Part shown: positions 1 to 9,270 of the stretch, in pieces | Position numbering within the stretch: position 1 is the first letter of the stretch | Layout: every line of letters begins with the position of its first letter | From: Neobacillus piezotolerans | GTDB lineage: Bacteria; Bacillota; Bacilli; Bacillales; Cytobacillaceae | DNA: 64,000 nucleotides | Assembly: GCF_003362805.1 (NCBI RefSeq) | Contig: NZ_QNQT01000013.1 | Coordinates: 18,303 to 82,302 of the forward strand | Direction: 5' to 3' | Notes under the pieces: generated by a model | The model's input: only the letters and a program-made list of their open reading frames with translations | Told to the model about the DNA's origin: nothing | The model's database searches: none | Program-made: the position numbers and the translations under genes

Positions 1-330
1 TCAAGACGTGGTGAAGAAGTGCCTCGTCTATAAATAAACCTCGTGAATTGCTGGGAACTCTTTACATGGCTTGCTGGCTACAACGCAACTGGAAACGGTA
101 AGCGTGAATGCTTGAAAACAGCGAGTGGATAAAGACAATCAGCAGCCAAGCTCCTAAGTTCTAAAGAATAGGGAGAAGGTCCAACGACCATCGAAACCAC
201 GCTTTATGCGGAAGGGAGTAGAGTAGGGGCCAAGCGGTTTCCGAAGTGCGAGGGTACTCTTGTAGTGCAAGATATGGTCTGAACTCTAAGGTGACTTAGA
301 GAGTTGAAGTAGCGATTCAACGCAACATAG
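1..330 (+). ncRNA. Group I intron, 3' part, interrupting nrdJ
   Basis: This is the catalytic core and 3' end of a self-splicing group I intron; its 5' part lies outside the window. All four conserved core elements are visible in order: P (46-59, AATTGCTGGGAACT), Q (137-147, AATCAGCAGCC), R (179-191, GTCCAACGACCAT) and S (267-284, containing AAGATATGGTCTG). P4 can form between TGCTG (49-53) and CAGCA (140-144). P7 can form between GACCAT (186-191) and ATGGTC (274-279). A P9-type hairpin with a GTGA (GNRA) tetraloop spans about 282-305. The probable terminal G is base 330, directly before the nrdJ coding frame resumes at 331; a TAG at 328-330 closes that frame upstream. No homing endonuclease is visible in this part; one could lie upstream. 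The exact 3' splice site is inferred. Confidence 0.9.
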
Positions 331-2097
331 TTGGCCCAGATGATCATGCTAGCGGATTGGCATCCGGATATCATTGAATTCATTATTTCGAAAATGCAAA
401 ACCCAAGGATCCTTAGGTTCCTGATTGAAAACACAACCGATGATTGGATACAGAAGCAGGCGAAAAACAAACTTAAGTTCACCCCGCTTACAGAGCAGGA
501 AAAGGCAATGTACCAAGGAATCATCAATTATAAACATATCCCAGGCTATGGCGGGTTCAGTGAAAGGATCATAGCCGATGCGGAAGAAAAGCTTGCTGAA
601 GGCGGAAATTACACCGTCCACAATCCTGAGTTTTTAACAGGGGCAAACATTTCCGTTACCCTTACAAAGGAATTCATGGAAGCAGTTGAAAACGACGCTG
701 AATATGAACTTCGTTTCCCGGCAGTCGAAAGCTACGCCGAGGAAACGATGAAAATTTATAACGAAGAATGGCATAAAGTCGGAGATGTCCGCGAGTGGGA
801 AAAAATAGGCTATAAAGTCCGTACTTATAAAAAGATTAAAGCGAAAGAACTTTGGAACCTGATTAACATATGCGCCACTTATTCGGCCGAGCCGGGAATC
901 TTCTTTATCGACAATGCCAATGACATGACAAACGCCCAGGCATATGGGCAAAAAGTAGTTGCAACCAACCCGTGTGGTGAGCAGCCTCTCGCACCATATT
1001 CCGTCTGCAACTTGGCTGCCGTAAACTTGGCGGCGATGGCGGACAAAGAAACAAAGACAGTGAACTTTGAAAAACTGAAGAAAACAGTCGCTACTGGCGT
1101 AAGGATGCAGGACAACGTTATTGACTCGACTCCATACTTCCTCGAAGCCAACAAGAAACAAGCCCTTGGCGAACGCCGTGTAGGACTTGGAGTAATGGGC
1201 CTTCACGATCTATTAATTTATTGTGAAACAGAGTACGGATCCGAAGAGGGAAACAAACTTGTTGATAAAGTTTTCGAAACCATTGCAGTAACCGCATATA
1301 AAACTTCCGTCGAATTGGCGAAGGAAAAAGGAAGCTTCCCATTCCTTGTTGGCCAAACAGATGAGGAAACGAACCGCCTAAGGAAGGCATTCACTGAAAC
1401 AGGTTTTATGCAAAAAATGCCTGAAGAAGTCAGGGAAACCATTTTGGAAAATGGAATCCGAAACTCGCATTTATTGACTGTTGCTCCCACGGGATCTACT
1501 GGAACCATGGTTGGGGTTTCTACAGGATTGGAACCGTATTTTTCCTTTTCTTACTTCCGTAGCGGAAGGCTTGGCAAGTTCATCGAAGTTAAAGCGGATA
1601 TTGTAAGCGAATTTTTAGAAAAGAATCCAGAAGCGGATCCGGAGAACCTTCCTCACTGGTTTGTGACCGCCATGGAACTTGCTCCTGAAGCGCATGCGGA
1701 TGTGCAATGCGTCATCCAGCGCTGGATTGACAGCTCCATCAGCAAAACGGTCAACGCGCCTAAGGGCTACAGCGTTGAACAGGTGGAAAAAGTGTACGAG
1801 CGCCTTTACAAAGGCGGAGCCAAGGGCGGGACGGTCTATGTCGACGGATCGCGTGATTCCCAGGTGCTTACCCTAAAGGCTGAAGAAAACACAGTTGAAG
1901 ATTCGGTTGAGCTGAAACAGAAACACAAGCAGCATGTTGTCCTTGTCGACACGATCAGCGACCTTCGCTCCACCGATGTCACAATTGGCTCGGAAGTCGG
2001 CAACACATGCCCGGTATGCCGCAAAGGGAAAGTAAAAGAAATCGGCGGCTGCAACACATGCACAAATTGCAACGCCCAGCTGAAATGCGGTCTATAA
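331..2097 (+). CDS. nrdJ: Adenosylcobalamin-dependent (class II) ribonucleotide reductase, 3' exon
   Basis: This reduces ribonucleotides to deoxyribonucleotides with a B12-generated thiyl radical and needs no oxygen. Only the C-terminal 588 residues are present; the N-terminal part lies upstream of the group I intron. The thiyl-radical motif N-x-C-x-E appears as NPCGEQPL, with the Cys near residue 215 of this fragment. PTGSTGTMVGVSTGLEP (about 387) is the usual substrate-phosphate loop region. The C-terminus has a Cys-rich tail (CPVC, CNTC, CNAQ, ending CGL) that supplies the redox-active and zinc-ribbon cysteines of NrdJ. The TTG at 331 is a leucine codon of the spliced message, not a real start. 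A rho-independent terminator follows. The intron sits in the coding sequence just before AQMIMLADWHPD. Confidence 0.93.
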   Translation: MAQMIMLADWHPDIIEFIISKMQNPRILRFLIENTTDDWIQKQAKNKLKFTPLTEQEKAMYQGIINYKHIPGYGGFSERIIADAEEKLAEGGNYTVHNPEFLTGANISVTLTKEFMEAVENDAEYELRFPAVESYAEETMKIYNEEWHKVGDVREWEKIGYKVRTYKKIKAKELWNLINICATYSAEPGIFFIDNANDMTNAQAYGQKVVATNPCGEQPLAPYSVCNLAAVNLAAMADKETKTVNFEKLKKTVATGVRMQDNVIDSTPYFLEANKKQALGERRVGLGVMGLHDLLIYCETEYGSEEGNKLVDKVFETIAVTAYKTSVELAKEKGSFPFLVGQTDEETNRLRKAFTETGFMQKMPEEVRETILENGIRNSHLLTVAPTGSTGTMVGVSTGLEPYFSFSYFRSGRLGKFIEVKADIVSEFLEKNPEADPENLPHWFVTAMELAPEAHADVQCVIQRWIDSSISKTVNAPKGYSVEQVEKVYERLYKGGAKGGTVYVDGSRDSQVLTLKAEENTVEDSVELKQKHKQHVVLVDTISDLRSTDVTIGSEVGNTCPVCRKGKVKEIGGCNTCTNCNAQLKCGL

Positions 2098-2108
2098 TTT
2101 AATCAACA

Positions 2109-2143
2109 GGAGGATGGAAAAATTTTTCCGTCCTCTTTTTTTG
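2109..2143 (+). terminator. Rho-independent terminator after nrdJ
   Basis: An inverted repeat (GAGGATGGAAAAA pairing with TTTTTCCGTCCTC) is followed by a run of seven T residues. It lies 12 bases past the nrdJ stop. Confidence 0.85.
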
Positions 2144-2207
2144 TTTCCTGCCTTTCTTTTGCCAATACTACTTTAAATAGAGTTGACCAAAAGAAAGGAG
2201 CCGAGTA

Positions 2208-3233
2208 ATGAAACCGTTCATGCCGCAATTGGTTTATATTGAGCCTCAAGCCTTGGAATATCCGCTTGGCCGTGAACTGAAGGAAAAATTTGAGGGCATG
2301 GGGATTGAAATCCGGGAAACGACTTCCCATAACCAGGTCCGGGGCATTCCAGGGAACAATGAACTGCAGCAGTACCGGAACGCGAAATCGACATTGGTTG
2401 TAGGTGTCAGGAGAACGCTGAAATTCGACACCTCGAAACCGTCGGCCGAGTACGCCATCCCCCTTGCGACTGGCTGCATGGGCCATTGCCATTACTGCTA
2501 CTTACAGACAACGCTTGGTTCAAAGCCCTATATTCGGACGTACGTCAACTTGGACGAAATTTTCGAGCAGGCGCAAAAATACATGGATGAGCGCGCCCCG
2601 GAAATCACCCGATTTGAAGCTGCCTGTACATCGGATATTGTCGGAATCGACCATTTGACGCATTCCCTTAAAAAAGCCATCGAGTTTATCGGAAAGACTG
2701 AATTTGGGCAATTGCGGTTCGTGACAAAATACCATCATGTCGACCATTTGCTCGATGCGGAGCATAATGGCAAAACCCGTTTCAGATTCAGCGTAAACTC
2801 CCGGTATGTCATCAAAAACTTTGAACCTGGCACTTCCTCTTTTGATGAAAGGCTTGAAGCGGCAAGGAAAGTGGCCAACGCCGGTTATCCGCTCGGATTT
2901 ATCGTCGCTCCGATTTACCGGCATGAAGGCTGGGAGGAAGGCTACCAGGAGCTGTTTGAACGGCTCAGGGCGGCGCTTGATGGTGTTTTCATCAACAAGC
3001 TTTCATTTGAAATGATTCAGCACCGGTTCACGAAGCCGGCGAAAAATGTCATCCTGAAGCGGTACCCGAAAACAAAACTTGAAATGGATGAAGAAAAACG
3101 GAAATATAAATGGGGACGTTACGGGATTGGCAAATATGTTTACCCGACGGAAGAAGCCGCGGAACTTGAAAGGACAATCCGTGGATACATTAGCGAATAT
3201 TTCCCCGAAGCCGAAGTGCAGTACTTTACGTGA
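2208..3233 (+). CDS. splB: Spore photoproduct lyase (radical SAM)
   Basis: This repairs the thymine dimer called spore photoproduct during germination, using S-adenosylmethionine and a [4Fe-4S] cluster. The radical SAM cluster motif CxxxCxxC is at C90, C94 and C97 (CMGHCHYC). The conserved hydrogen-donor cysteine is C140 in FEAACTSD. At 341 residues it is full length for the family. The start ATG follows AAAGGAG at the usual distance. The B. subtilis partner gene splA is not visible upstream; nrdJ occupies that place. It is probably expressed in the forespore under sigma-G by family precedent, but I could not place a convincing sigma-G promoter. Its presence marks the organism as a spore former. 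Confidence 0.95.
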   Translation: MKPFMPQLVYIEPQALEYPLGRELKEKFEGMGIEIRETTSHNQVRGIPGNNELQQYRNAKSTLVVGVRRTLKFDTSKPSAEYAIPLATGCMGHCHYCYLQTTLGSKPYIRTYVNLDEIFEQAQKYMDERAPEITRFEAACTSDIVGIDHLTHSLKKAIEFIGKTEFGQLRFVTKYHHVDHLLDAEHNGKTRFRFSVNSRYVIKNFEPGTSSFDERLEAARKVANAGYPLGFIVAPIYRHEGWEEGYQELFERLRAALDGVFINKLSFEMIQHRFTKPAKNVILKRYPKTKLEMDEEKRKYKWGRYGIGKYVYPTEEAAELERTIRGYISEYFPEAEVQYFT

Positions 3234-3324
3234 ACAATTGCCATTTGTGAAAATTTTCAATTTGTCCACAGTACTATATTGGCAGGAAGCCGCTTAAAGA
3301 TGTAGGAGGACTACATCGACGGGA

Positions 3325-4218
3325 GTGGCTTCCATGCTGATAGATGGAGTTTTTTCCGGTGGCGGCATAAAAGGATTCGCGCTGGTTGGCGCCTGCGAAG
3401 CGATCGAAAGGCGGGGCTTCAGGTTTTGCAGGGTTGCGGGGACAAGCGCCGGTTCTATAGTGGCGAGCCTAATTTCCGCGGGATATTCAAGTGGGGAGAT
3501 GCATGCCCTGCTTGACGAACTGGACCTTTCAGATTTATTGGACTCAAGGAAATTGCTTATCCCGGGCCCGGTGACAAAATGGATCCTCTTGTATCGGAAA
3601 TTGGGCTTATATAAAGGGGAAGCGCTTGAAAATTGGCTTGCTGAAACACTTGCCTTAAAGGGATTAAGGACATTCGGTGACCTTCCCCCGGATGCGCTTC
3701 GAGTCGTGGCTTCCGACCTGACAAACGGAAAGATGATCATCCTTCCCGATGATCTACCGAAATACGGGCTATCACCAACAACTTTCCCGGTAGCGAAGGC
3801 TGTTAGGATGAGCTGCAGCATCCCTTATTTTTTTGAACCGGTAAAGCTTGCAGCGGAGGGAGGGAAAAATATTATCGTTGACGGAGGGGTGCTGAGCAAT
3901 TTTCCAATGTGGCTTTTTGACAGGGAAAACGTAAAAAAGGTCAGGCCGGTCCTTGGAATCCAGCTGAGCCATGAACCAGAGAACCATCCACAGCACAAAA
4001 TCAAAAATGCCATCCAGCTTTTTGAGGCATTGTTTGAAACAATGAAAGATGCGCATGACGCGAGATATATTTCAAGGAAACACGCGAAAAACATCATTTT
4101 CATTCCAACAGCAGGAGTGGCCTCCACGGAGTTTGGGTTGACAGCGGAGAAAAAAGAAAAGCTGATTAGCCATGGCCGGCAATGCGCGGAGACCTTTTTT
4201 AGAAAATGGAGCTATTAA
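3325..4218 (+). CDS. yqhO: Patatin-like phospholipase family protein YqhO
   Basis: Predicted lipid acyl hydrolase of the patatin/RssA type, probably cytoplasmic or membrane associated. The oxyanion-hole loop GGGIKG is near residue 12. The nucleophile elbow is GTSAG with Ser41. The catalytic Asp is D186 in the DGG motif (VDGGVLSNFP). Length is 297 residues from the GTG at 3325. An ATG at 3334 is an alternative start, with GGGAG about nine bases before it. In B. subtilis the homologue yqhO lies next to yqhP and yqhQ, as here. The physiological substrate is unknown. It converges with yqhP across a shared terminator. Confidence 0.88.
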   Translation: MASMLIDGVFSGGGIKGFALVGACEAIERRGFRFCRVAGTSAGSIVASLISAGYSSGEMHALLDELDLSDLLDSRKLLIPGPVTKWILLYRKLGLYKGEALENWLAETLALKGLRTFGDLPPDALRVVASDLTNGKMIILPDDLPKYGLSPTTFPVAKAVRMSCSIPYFFEPVKLAAEGGKNIIVDGGVLSNFPMWLFDRENVKKVRPVLGIQLSHEPENHPQHKIKNAIQLFEALFETMKDAHDARYISRKHAKNIIFIPTAGVASTEFGLTAEKKEKLISHGRQCAETFFRKWSY

Positions 4219-4223
4219 TCTAA

Positions 4224-4267
4224 AAAGAAAAACCGGATTTCCTAAAAGGAAGCCCGGTTTTTCTTCT
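4224..4267. terminator. Bidirectional terminator between yqhO and yqhP
   Basis: AAAAACCGG and CCCGGTTTTT form a stem with A and T runs on opposite sides. It therefore serves both convergent genes and overlaps the 3' end of yqhP. Confidence 0.8.
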
Positions 4268-4619
4268 TGCCTTTTTTGCCTTCTATGACCGTCAGGTGAG
4301 CCGCCGCTTTCTTTTTCGGCTTCCTTAATGATGCGAGTGAACCATGGATGACATTGCGCCCGGCAGAGTCGTTTTTATGTCCGTTCCGTTTTCTGGATTC
4401 CCTGGCAGCCTTGAGGAATGCCCGTTGCTCTTTCCTTGCGGGACCGGGGCCGGCGCCAATAAATCGGCGGAAAATTAAATATACAATAAAGCTGATCAGG
4501 GCAATGAGTGCGATTCTCCGGATAAAGCCTACGGGATTATCAACGAGCATCCCGACCATGCCAATCGCCGCCAAAAGTATAAGTGCGCCTGCAAAAAGAA
4601 CGGATTTCCGTTTTTTCAA
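4242..4619 (-). CDS. yqhP: YqhP-like small membrane protein
   Basis: Small membrane protein of unknown function. Two hydrophobic segments (about residues 7-24 and 30-47) are followed by a very basic, Lys/Arg-rich C-terminal half ending KKGKKKNRASF. I place the start at the TTG at 4619, because GGGAGGTGG lies about seven bases before it. The longer in-frame ATG at 4661 has no good ribosome binding site. The identity rests mainly on position: it lies between yqhO and yqhQ as in B. subtilis. The basic tail suggests contact with RNA or anionic lipid, but that is a guess. Confidence 0.75.
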   Translation of the reverse strand: MKKRKSVLFAGALILLAAIGMVGMLVDNPVGFIRRIALIALISFIVYLIFRRFIGAGPGPARKEQRAFLKAARESRKRNGHKNDSAGRNVIHGSLASLRKPKKKAAAHLTVIEGKKGKKKNRASF

Positions 4620-4685
4620 GATAGCCACCTCCCTAAGAGCATCATAAGCATATTCCCCCAATTTTAAACACGCGCTAGAAGGAAT

Positions 4686-5630
4686 TTAGACAATTTCTTC
4701 TGTTGCTTTTTGTGTTTCACTATCCTTTTCCATTTTTAGAAGTTCTTTAAACGAGAGGATGGCGATTTCCGCCTGGCTGTCGTCAGGTTCTTTTGTTGTC
4801 AAAAGCTGAAGCCAGAGCCCGGGAAGCCCGAGCCACCTGAGGATAGGAACATCACGGAGCTTATTTGTAAGCTGAAGGACTTCGAAAGAGATTCCAAGCA
4901 CGACAGGGATAAGCGCGAGACGGTTTAATAGGCGGACCCACAATGGTTCTGCCGGAACAAGCATGTAGACGAACACACCGACAATAACCGTAAATAAAAT
5001 AAAGCTTGAACCGCATCGGTAATGAAGGCGTGAGCTGGACTGGACGTTTTTAACAGTCAGCTCCAATCCGCTTTCGAAACAGTTGATTACTTTATGCTCC
5101 GCCCCATGGTATTGGAATACCCTTTTTACGAGAGGGGTAAGCGATACAGTATATATATATGCAAGAAGCAGGATCAGTTTGATAAGGCCTTCGATTAGGA
5201 CCTGGGCGGGACGGCCTGGAAAAATCGGTGATGCCAGGTGGGCCAGGAAGGCGGGAATGAGCGTGAAAAGGAATTTCCCGAAAAGAAAGGAGATAACCCC
5301 CACTGCCGCGACGCCAAGATACATGGAGAGCTTGGACGTTTCCTGCTTTTCAATTAATTCATCGTCCTTCGGGTCTATATCATAGCGTTCAGTTGAAAAA
5401 TTCAGGTGTTTTGAGCCGTTCGCGCTTGCTTCCACGATTGCGGCGATTCCCCGGAGAAAAGGGATTTTCTTCAAGGAAGCGACAAACGGGTGGGTTTTGC
5501 GGGGCAACCGGAAATAATCGACCGATCCATCTTTCCGCCGGACTGCTGTAACATAGTGATATTTTCCGCCAAACATCACCCCTTCGACGACCGCTTGCCC
5601 TCCGTATATTGGTTTTTTTTCATTTGCCAT
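4686..5630 (-). CDS. yqhQ: DUF1385 family membrane protein YqhQ
   Basis: Multi-pass membrane protein of the DUF1385 family, 314 residues. The N-terminus has the family signature IYGGQAVVEGVMF. The middle has FQYHGAEHKVINCFE, a conserved His/Cys-containing loop that suggests metal binding, and RLHYRCGSSFILF. At least four transmembrane segments are evident between residues 100 and 260. It is transcribed leftward from the gap before yqhR. The function is not established. The motifs and the yqhP-yqhQ-yqhR order make the assignment secure. Confidence 0.9.
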   Translation of the reverse strand: MANEKKPIYGGQAVVEGVMFGGKYHYVTAVRRKDGSVDYFRLPRKTHPFVASLKKIPFLRGIAAIVEASANGSKHLNFSTERYDIDPKDDELIEKQETSKLSMYLGVAAVGVISFLFGKFLFTLIPAFLAHLASPIFPGRPAQVLIEGLIKLILLLAYIYTVSLTPLVKRVFQYHGAEHKVINCFESGLELTVKNVQSSSRLHYRCGSSFILFTVIVGVFVYMLVPAEPLWVRLLNRLALIPVVLGISFEVLQLTNKLRDVPILRWLGLPGLWLQLLTTKEPDDSQAEIAILSFKELLKMEKDSETQKATEEIV

Positions 5631-5830
5631 TCTTACACCAACCTAATCATGAAGTTGCACACTCAGCTGCAGGCTGGATGTACTTGCCTATATTTTACTA
5701 GAAAAACGCTAAAACAACTAGGTTTGACTTTCCTTTTCCGACTAAAAATCTGCTTATCATGAAGGAAAAATGGATTAACCGTACATACTATGCCAGACAA
5801 ATGAACTCTTTTAAAAAAGGATTGGTAACA

Positions 5831-6316
5831 ATGGAAAACAATAATGTTAAGGAAAATAAGGGTTTATCCGGTGATAACGGATTTGGAAAGCTCGTTTTGC
5901 TAACCGGCTTGTGGGGAGGTTTAATCTGGAGTTTCATCGGCCAAATAGGCTATTATTTTCATTTTACTAAAATTGCCCCCAGGGTGGTCCTCGGTCCATG
6001 GGCGCTTGGGTCGTGGAAAAATGGCTGGTTGGGAACATTGGTCGCAATTGTCCTGATTGGGATTGTTTCAATTGGGGCTTCCTTTATTTATGCAGCGTTG
6101 TTAAAGAAAAGGGATGGGCTGCTTTCTGGCATCATATATGGGGTTCTTTTGTTCCTGCTTATTTTTTTCCTTTTAAATCCGATGTTTCCCGGAATTTCGC
6201 CTTTTGGTGCGATTGATAAAAATACATTGGTAACTTCCATTTGCCTGTTCATCCTTTACGGCGTTTTCATCGGGTATTCGATTTCCTGGGACTATCGTAA
6301 TCGGGGGGAGTCCTGA
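5831..6316 (+). CDS. yqhR: YqhR-like membrane protein
   Basis: Predicted integral membrane protein with four hydrophobic segments (about residues 20-40, 67-88, 98-116 and 134-152) and no recognised catalytic motif. I chose the ATG at 5831 (161 residues), with AAAAAGGA 8-10 bases upstream. An in-frame ATG at 5759 would add 24 residues but lacks a binding site. It lies between yqhQ and aroQ as in B. subtilis, and the name rests on that order and the topology. Function unknown. Confidence 0.82.
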   Translation: MENNNVKENKGLSGDNGFGKLVLLTGLWGGLIWSFIGQIGYYFHFTKIAPRVVLGPWALGSWKNGWLGTLVAIVLIGIVSIGASFIYAALLKKRDGLLSGIIYGVLLFLLIFFLLNPMFPGISPFGAIDKNTLVTSICLFILYGVFIGYSISWDYRNRGES

Positions 6317-6415
6317 AAAGTATCCCAGTAGGAGAATGGACCGGAGTATGATAGAATGATTTAGAAAATAATGCCCCGGCTTAGGGGCAAATTCAAGATT
6401 TGGGGAAATCGGATT

Positions 6416-6865
6416 ATGAAGAAATTTTTGCTGTTAAATGGGCCGAATTTGAACATGCTTGGTAAACGGGAACCCGGAGTCTATGGGCAGGGGACATTGA
6501 AAGACGTCGAGTCCGCCGTTGCCAATCTTGCCGCCGCCAATGGGGCGGAGGTTGAGTGCAGGCAATCGAATCATGAAGGAACCCTTGTCGACTGGCTTCA
6601 GGAAGCGGAAGAAGCCGGGTTTACGGGGGTTATTTTTAATCCGGGCGCATATACACACTATAGCTATGCGATTCGGGATGCGATTGCAGGAATCCGGGTC
6701 CCTGTTATCGAAGTACATATATCGAATATCCATGCACGGGAAAATTTCAGGCATACTTCTGTTACGGCTGCTGTTTGCCGCGGGCAAATTAGCGGTTTGG
6801 GCGCAAAAGGATATGAACTTGCCTTAATTGCCCTGATGGAAATGGAGAAGGAGAGGGAACTGTAA
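6416..6865 (+). CDS. aroQ: Type II 3-dehydroquinate dehydratase
   Basis: Converts 3-dehydroquinate to 3-dehydroshikimate in the shikimate pathway. The type II signature [14 protein letters not shown] is at the N-terminus, with the catalytic Tyr in [24 protein letters not shown] and [14 protein letters not shown] supply the substrate-binding Asn and His residues. The 149-residue length is normal. The start at 6416 is preferred over upstream in-frame codons because GGGGAAA precedes it and the family begins at this point. Its TAA overlaps the ATG of the next gene (TAATG), so the two are translationally coupled. Confidence 0.95.
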   Translation: MKKFLLLNGPNLNMLGKREPGVYGQGTLKDVESAVANLAAANGAEVECRQSNHEGTLVDWLQEAEEAGFTGVIFNPGAYTHYSYAIRDAIAGIRVPVIEVHISNIHARENFRHTSVTAAVCRGQISGLGAKGYELALIALMEMEKEREL

Positions 6866-7926
6866 TGTCAAAACTGGAGAAACTGAGGAATGAGTTCGGC
6901 AAATTAGGAATTGACGGAATGCTGATTACGAGCGGGTTTAACCGCCGTTATATCTCCAATTTCACTGGGTCTGCCGGCGCTGTTTTGATTAGCGGGGAAA
7001 AGGCATTTTTTATTACCGATTTCAGGTATGTTGAACAGGCATCGAATCAATGCGAGGGCTTTGAAGTTGTAAAGCACGGTGGCACGATGCAGGAAGAAGT
7101 TGCCCAGCAGGCAAAGCGACTGGGAATAACAAAGCTTGGCTTTGAGCAAAATCATGTTACATATGCGCTGTATAAGTCGTATGAAAAGGTTTATGAAGGA
7201 GAACTCGTTCCGGTCGATGGTGCGATTGAAAAGTTGCGCTTGATTAAGACGGATGCAGAGATTAAGATATTAAAGGAAGCAGCGGGCATTGCAGATGCTG
7301 CGTTTACACATATCCTGGAGTTTATCCGTCCGGGCAAAACAGAACTTGAAGTTTCAAATGAGCTTGAATTTTTCATGCGGAAGGCTGGAGCCTCTTCCTC
7401 TTCTTTTGATATCATCGTCGCTTCTGGCCACCGTTCGGCTTTGCCTCATGGGGTCGCCAGCGATAAAGTGATCGAGACTGGCGATTTTGTAACTCTTGAT
7501 TTTGGTGCCTATTATAAAGGGTATGTATCTGATATAACCAGGACCGTTTCGGTGGGTGCCGCTGACCAGAAGTTAAGGGATATCTATGATATTGTGCTTG
7601 AAGCCCAGCTTCGCGGCATGGCCGGCATTAAGCCAGGCATGACAGGCAAGGAAGCCGATGCGCTAACCCGCAACCTTATTTCCGAAAAGGGCTATGGCGA
7701 ACATTTTGGCCATTCCACTGGCCATGGCATCGGGCTTGAAGTCCATGAAGGGCCGTCCCTGTCAAGGATTTCCGAGACGATCCTTGAACCGGGCATGGTT
7801 GTCACCGTGGAACCAGGCATTTATATTCCTGGGCTTGGCGGCGTACGTATCGAGGATGATACTGTGATAACGCTTGACCACAATGAATCCCTTACGCACT
7901 CAACGAAGGAACTGATCATTCTTTAA
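6865..7926 (+). CDS. yqhT: Xaa-Pro dipeptidase/aminopeptidase (M24 family) YqhT
   Basis: Cytoplasmic metallopeptidase that removes residues preceding proline. It has an N-terminal creatinase-like domain (residues 1-130) and a C-terminal pita-bread catalytic domain. The dinuclear metal ligands are visible: D212 and D223 ([13 protein letters not shown]), a His in [10 protein letters not shown], a Glu in VTVEPGIY and a Glu in GVRIEDD. Length is 353 residues, typical for the family. It is coupled to aroQ by start-stop overlap and followed after 19 bases by efp. The same pairing occurs in B. subtilis, where EF-P itself acts on polyproline stretches. Confidence 0.94.
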   Translation: MSKLEKLRNEFGKLGIDGMLITSGFNRRYISNFTGSAGAVLISGEKAFFITDFRYVEQASNQCEGFEVVKHGGTMQEEVAQQAKRLGITKLGFEQNHVTYALYKSYEKVYEGELVPVDGAIEKLRLIKTDAEIKILKEAAGIADAAFTHILEFIRPGKTELEVSNELEFFMRKAGASSSSFDIIVASGHRSALPHGVASDKVIETGDFVTLDFGAYYKGYVSDITRTVSVGAADQKLRDIYDIVLEAQLRGMAGIKPGMTGKEADALTRNLISEKGYGEHFGHSTGHGIGLEVHEGPSLSRISETILEPGMVVTVEPGIYIPGLGGVRIEDDTVITLDHNESLTHSTKELIIL

Positions 7927-7945
7927 GGAACTAGGAGGAACACAA

Positions 7946-8503
7946 ATGATTTCAGTTAACGATTTCCGTACAGGGCTAACGATCGAGGTAGACGGTGGCA
8001 TTTGGCGGGTTATGGATTTCCAGCATGTCAAACCGGGAAAAGGCGCGGCTTTTGTCCGTTCAAAACTTCGCAATCTCCGCACAGGCAATGTGAATGAAAA
8101 AACATTCCGAGCCGGGGAGAAAGTCGCGAAAGCTCAAATTGACAATCGCAGGATGCAATATCTTTATGCAAGCGGCGAGCAGCACATTTTCATGGACAAT
8201 GAATCCTATGAGCAAATCGAGCTGCCAGCAAGCGTGATTGAATACGAATTAAAATTCCTTCAGGAAAACATGGAAGTTTCCATTATGATGTACCATGGAG
8301 AAACACTCGGTGTTGAACTTCCGAATACAGTTGAACTTGAAGTAACTGAAACAGAGCCGGGAATCAAGGGAGATACAGCTTCCGGCGGTTCCAAACCGGC
8401 TACAATGGAAACTGGCCTTGTTGTCCATGTGCCATTTTTCGTAAACCAGGGTGACCGTCTGATCATTAATACGACAGATGGCAGCTATGTATCACGCGCG
8501 TAA
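7946..8503 (+). CDS. efp: Translation elongation factor P
   Basis: Relieves ribosome stalling at polyproline by binding between the P and E sites. It has the usual three domains: a KOW-like domain I with the loop [12 protein letters not shown] carrying the modifiable Lys, then two OB folds ending in [17 protein letters not shown]. The 185-residue length is exact for the family. It has a strong binding site (AGGAGG, seven bases before the ATG). It ends the yqhT operon, with a terminator right after. In B. subtilis spoIIIAA lies a short distance downstream; here about 13 kb of other genes intervene. Confidence 0.97.
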   Translation: MISVNDFRTGLTIEVDGGIWRVMDFQHVKPGKGAAFVRSKLRNLRTGNVNEKTFRAGEKVAKAQIDNRRMQYLYASGEQHIFMDNESYEQIELPASVIEYELKFLQENMEVSIMMYHGETLGVELPNTVELEVTETEPGIKGDTASGGSKPATMETGLVVHVPFFVNQGDRLIINTTDGSYVSRA

Positions 8504-8523
8504 TTCCCGATAAAAAATTAAAA

Positions 8524-8560
8524 TGAATCCGGCCCCGCTATATGGGAGCCGGATTTTTTC
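8524..8560 (+). terminator. Terminator after efp
   Basis: AATCCGGC and GCCGGATT form a stem followed by TTTTTT. Confidence 0.85.
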
Positions 8561-8719
8561 ATTTCCTGCCAGAGGTACCCTTAGTATATTTCAAAAATTT
8601 TATTCTTCTGTTCCATCAAATCATGTGCCATCGTTAACAAAGTGTTCGCGTATTCTGCTAAGTTTCTGCATATTTATTTTTTATATTAACTGTAAGCCGG
8701 ATAAAAAGGAGAATGTACA

Positions 8720-9205
8720 ATGAACATGACTCACTATATGGGATTGCTAGCGGATAACCAGCCCTGGAACCTGCTCATTTTTATGGCAGCGGTCGTCATT
8801 CTCGCGGAAACGATCGCCATAACAGAGCTTGGAATACTATTTACAGGCAGTTACAATGGCAGGTTACGGAAAGTTAACAAAATCTCGAGCATAATAGCTG
8901 GTATTTATTTCTCCGGCATCTTTGTTTATTTGATGAAAAATGCGTGGCTGCCTCTTACCCTGAACGGTGGATGGCATGGATGGATCGATTTTGTCGCGGT
9001 AACTTTTTATCTCCTTGGTATAGTCCCATTGCTCGGAATGGCCCTGCTTGATATGGGAATCGTCATGAAAAATAGCCCTGAACGAAGAAAAATGAAGCTG
9101 CATGTTTCATTCGTCGGGCTTTTCCTCATAGTGGCCCATGTAGCGATGATTTTTGGCATGCTCGACCCGACGCTAGGCGGCGGGCACGATATGCACAATA
9201 TGTAA
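8720..9205 (+). CDS. Uncharacterised four-helix membrane protein
   Basis: 161-residue membrane protein with four hydrophobic segments (about residues 18-40, 58-76, 89-113 and 128-148) and a short His/Met-rich C-terminus (GGGHDMHNM). The His/Met tail suggests metal contact, but no known motif is complete. It resembles a small uncharacterised Bacillus family that I recall as DUF6803, which I cannot confirm here. AAAAGGAGAA precedes the ATG. It stands alone between efp and the repeat array, with its own terminator. It occupies the position where B. subtilis has the unrelated-looking yqhV. Confidence 0.75.
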   Translation: MNMTHYMGLLADNQPWNLLIFMAAVVILAETIAITELGILFTGSYNGRLRKVNKISSIIAGIYFSGIFVYLMKNAWLPLTLNGGWHGWIDFVAVTFYLLGIVPLLGMALLDMGIVMKNSPERRKMKLHVSFVGLFLIVAHVAMIFGMLDPTLGGGHDMHNM

Positions 9206-9208
9206 ACC

Positions 9209-9252
9209 CCAAGGCCGGCTGCATCGGTAACCCCGATAGCCGGCCTTTTTTG
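9209..9252 (+). terminator. Terminator after the four-helix protein gene
   Basis: AAGGCCGGCT pairs with AGCCGGCCTT, with a nested ATCGG/CCGAT stem, and is followed by T residues. Confidence 0.85.
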
Positions 9253-9270
9253 GATTTTGTATTTCTATAA

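Noticed and set aside
204..621. Minus-strand frames across the intron and nrdJ start
   Set aside because: They run antisense to the intron core and exon and show no protein family features.
5724..5760. Promoter of yqhR (TTGACT near 5724)
   Set aside because: A good -35 is present, but no -10 lies at acceptable spacing.
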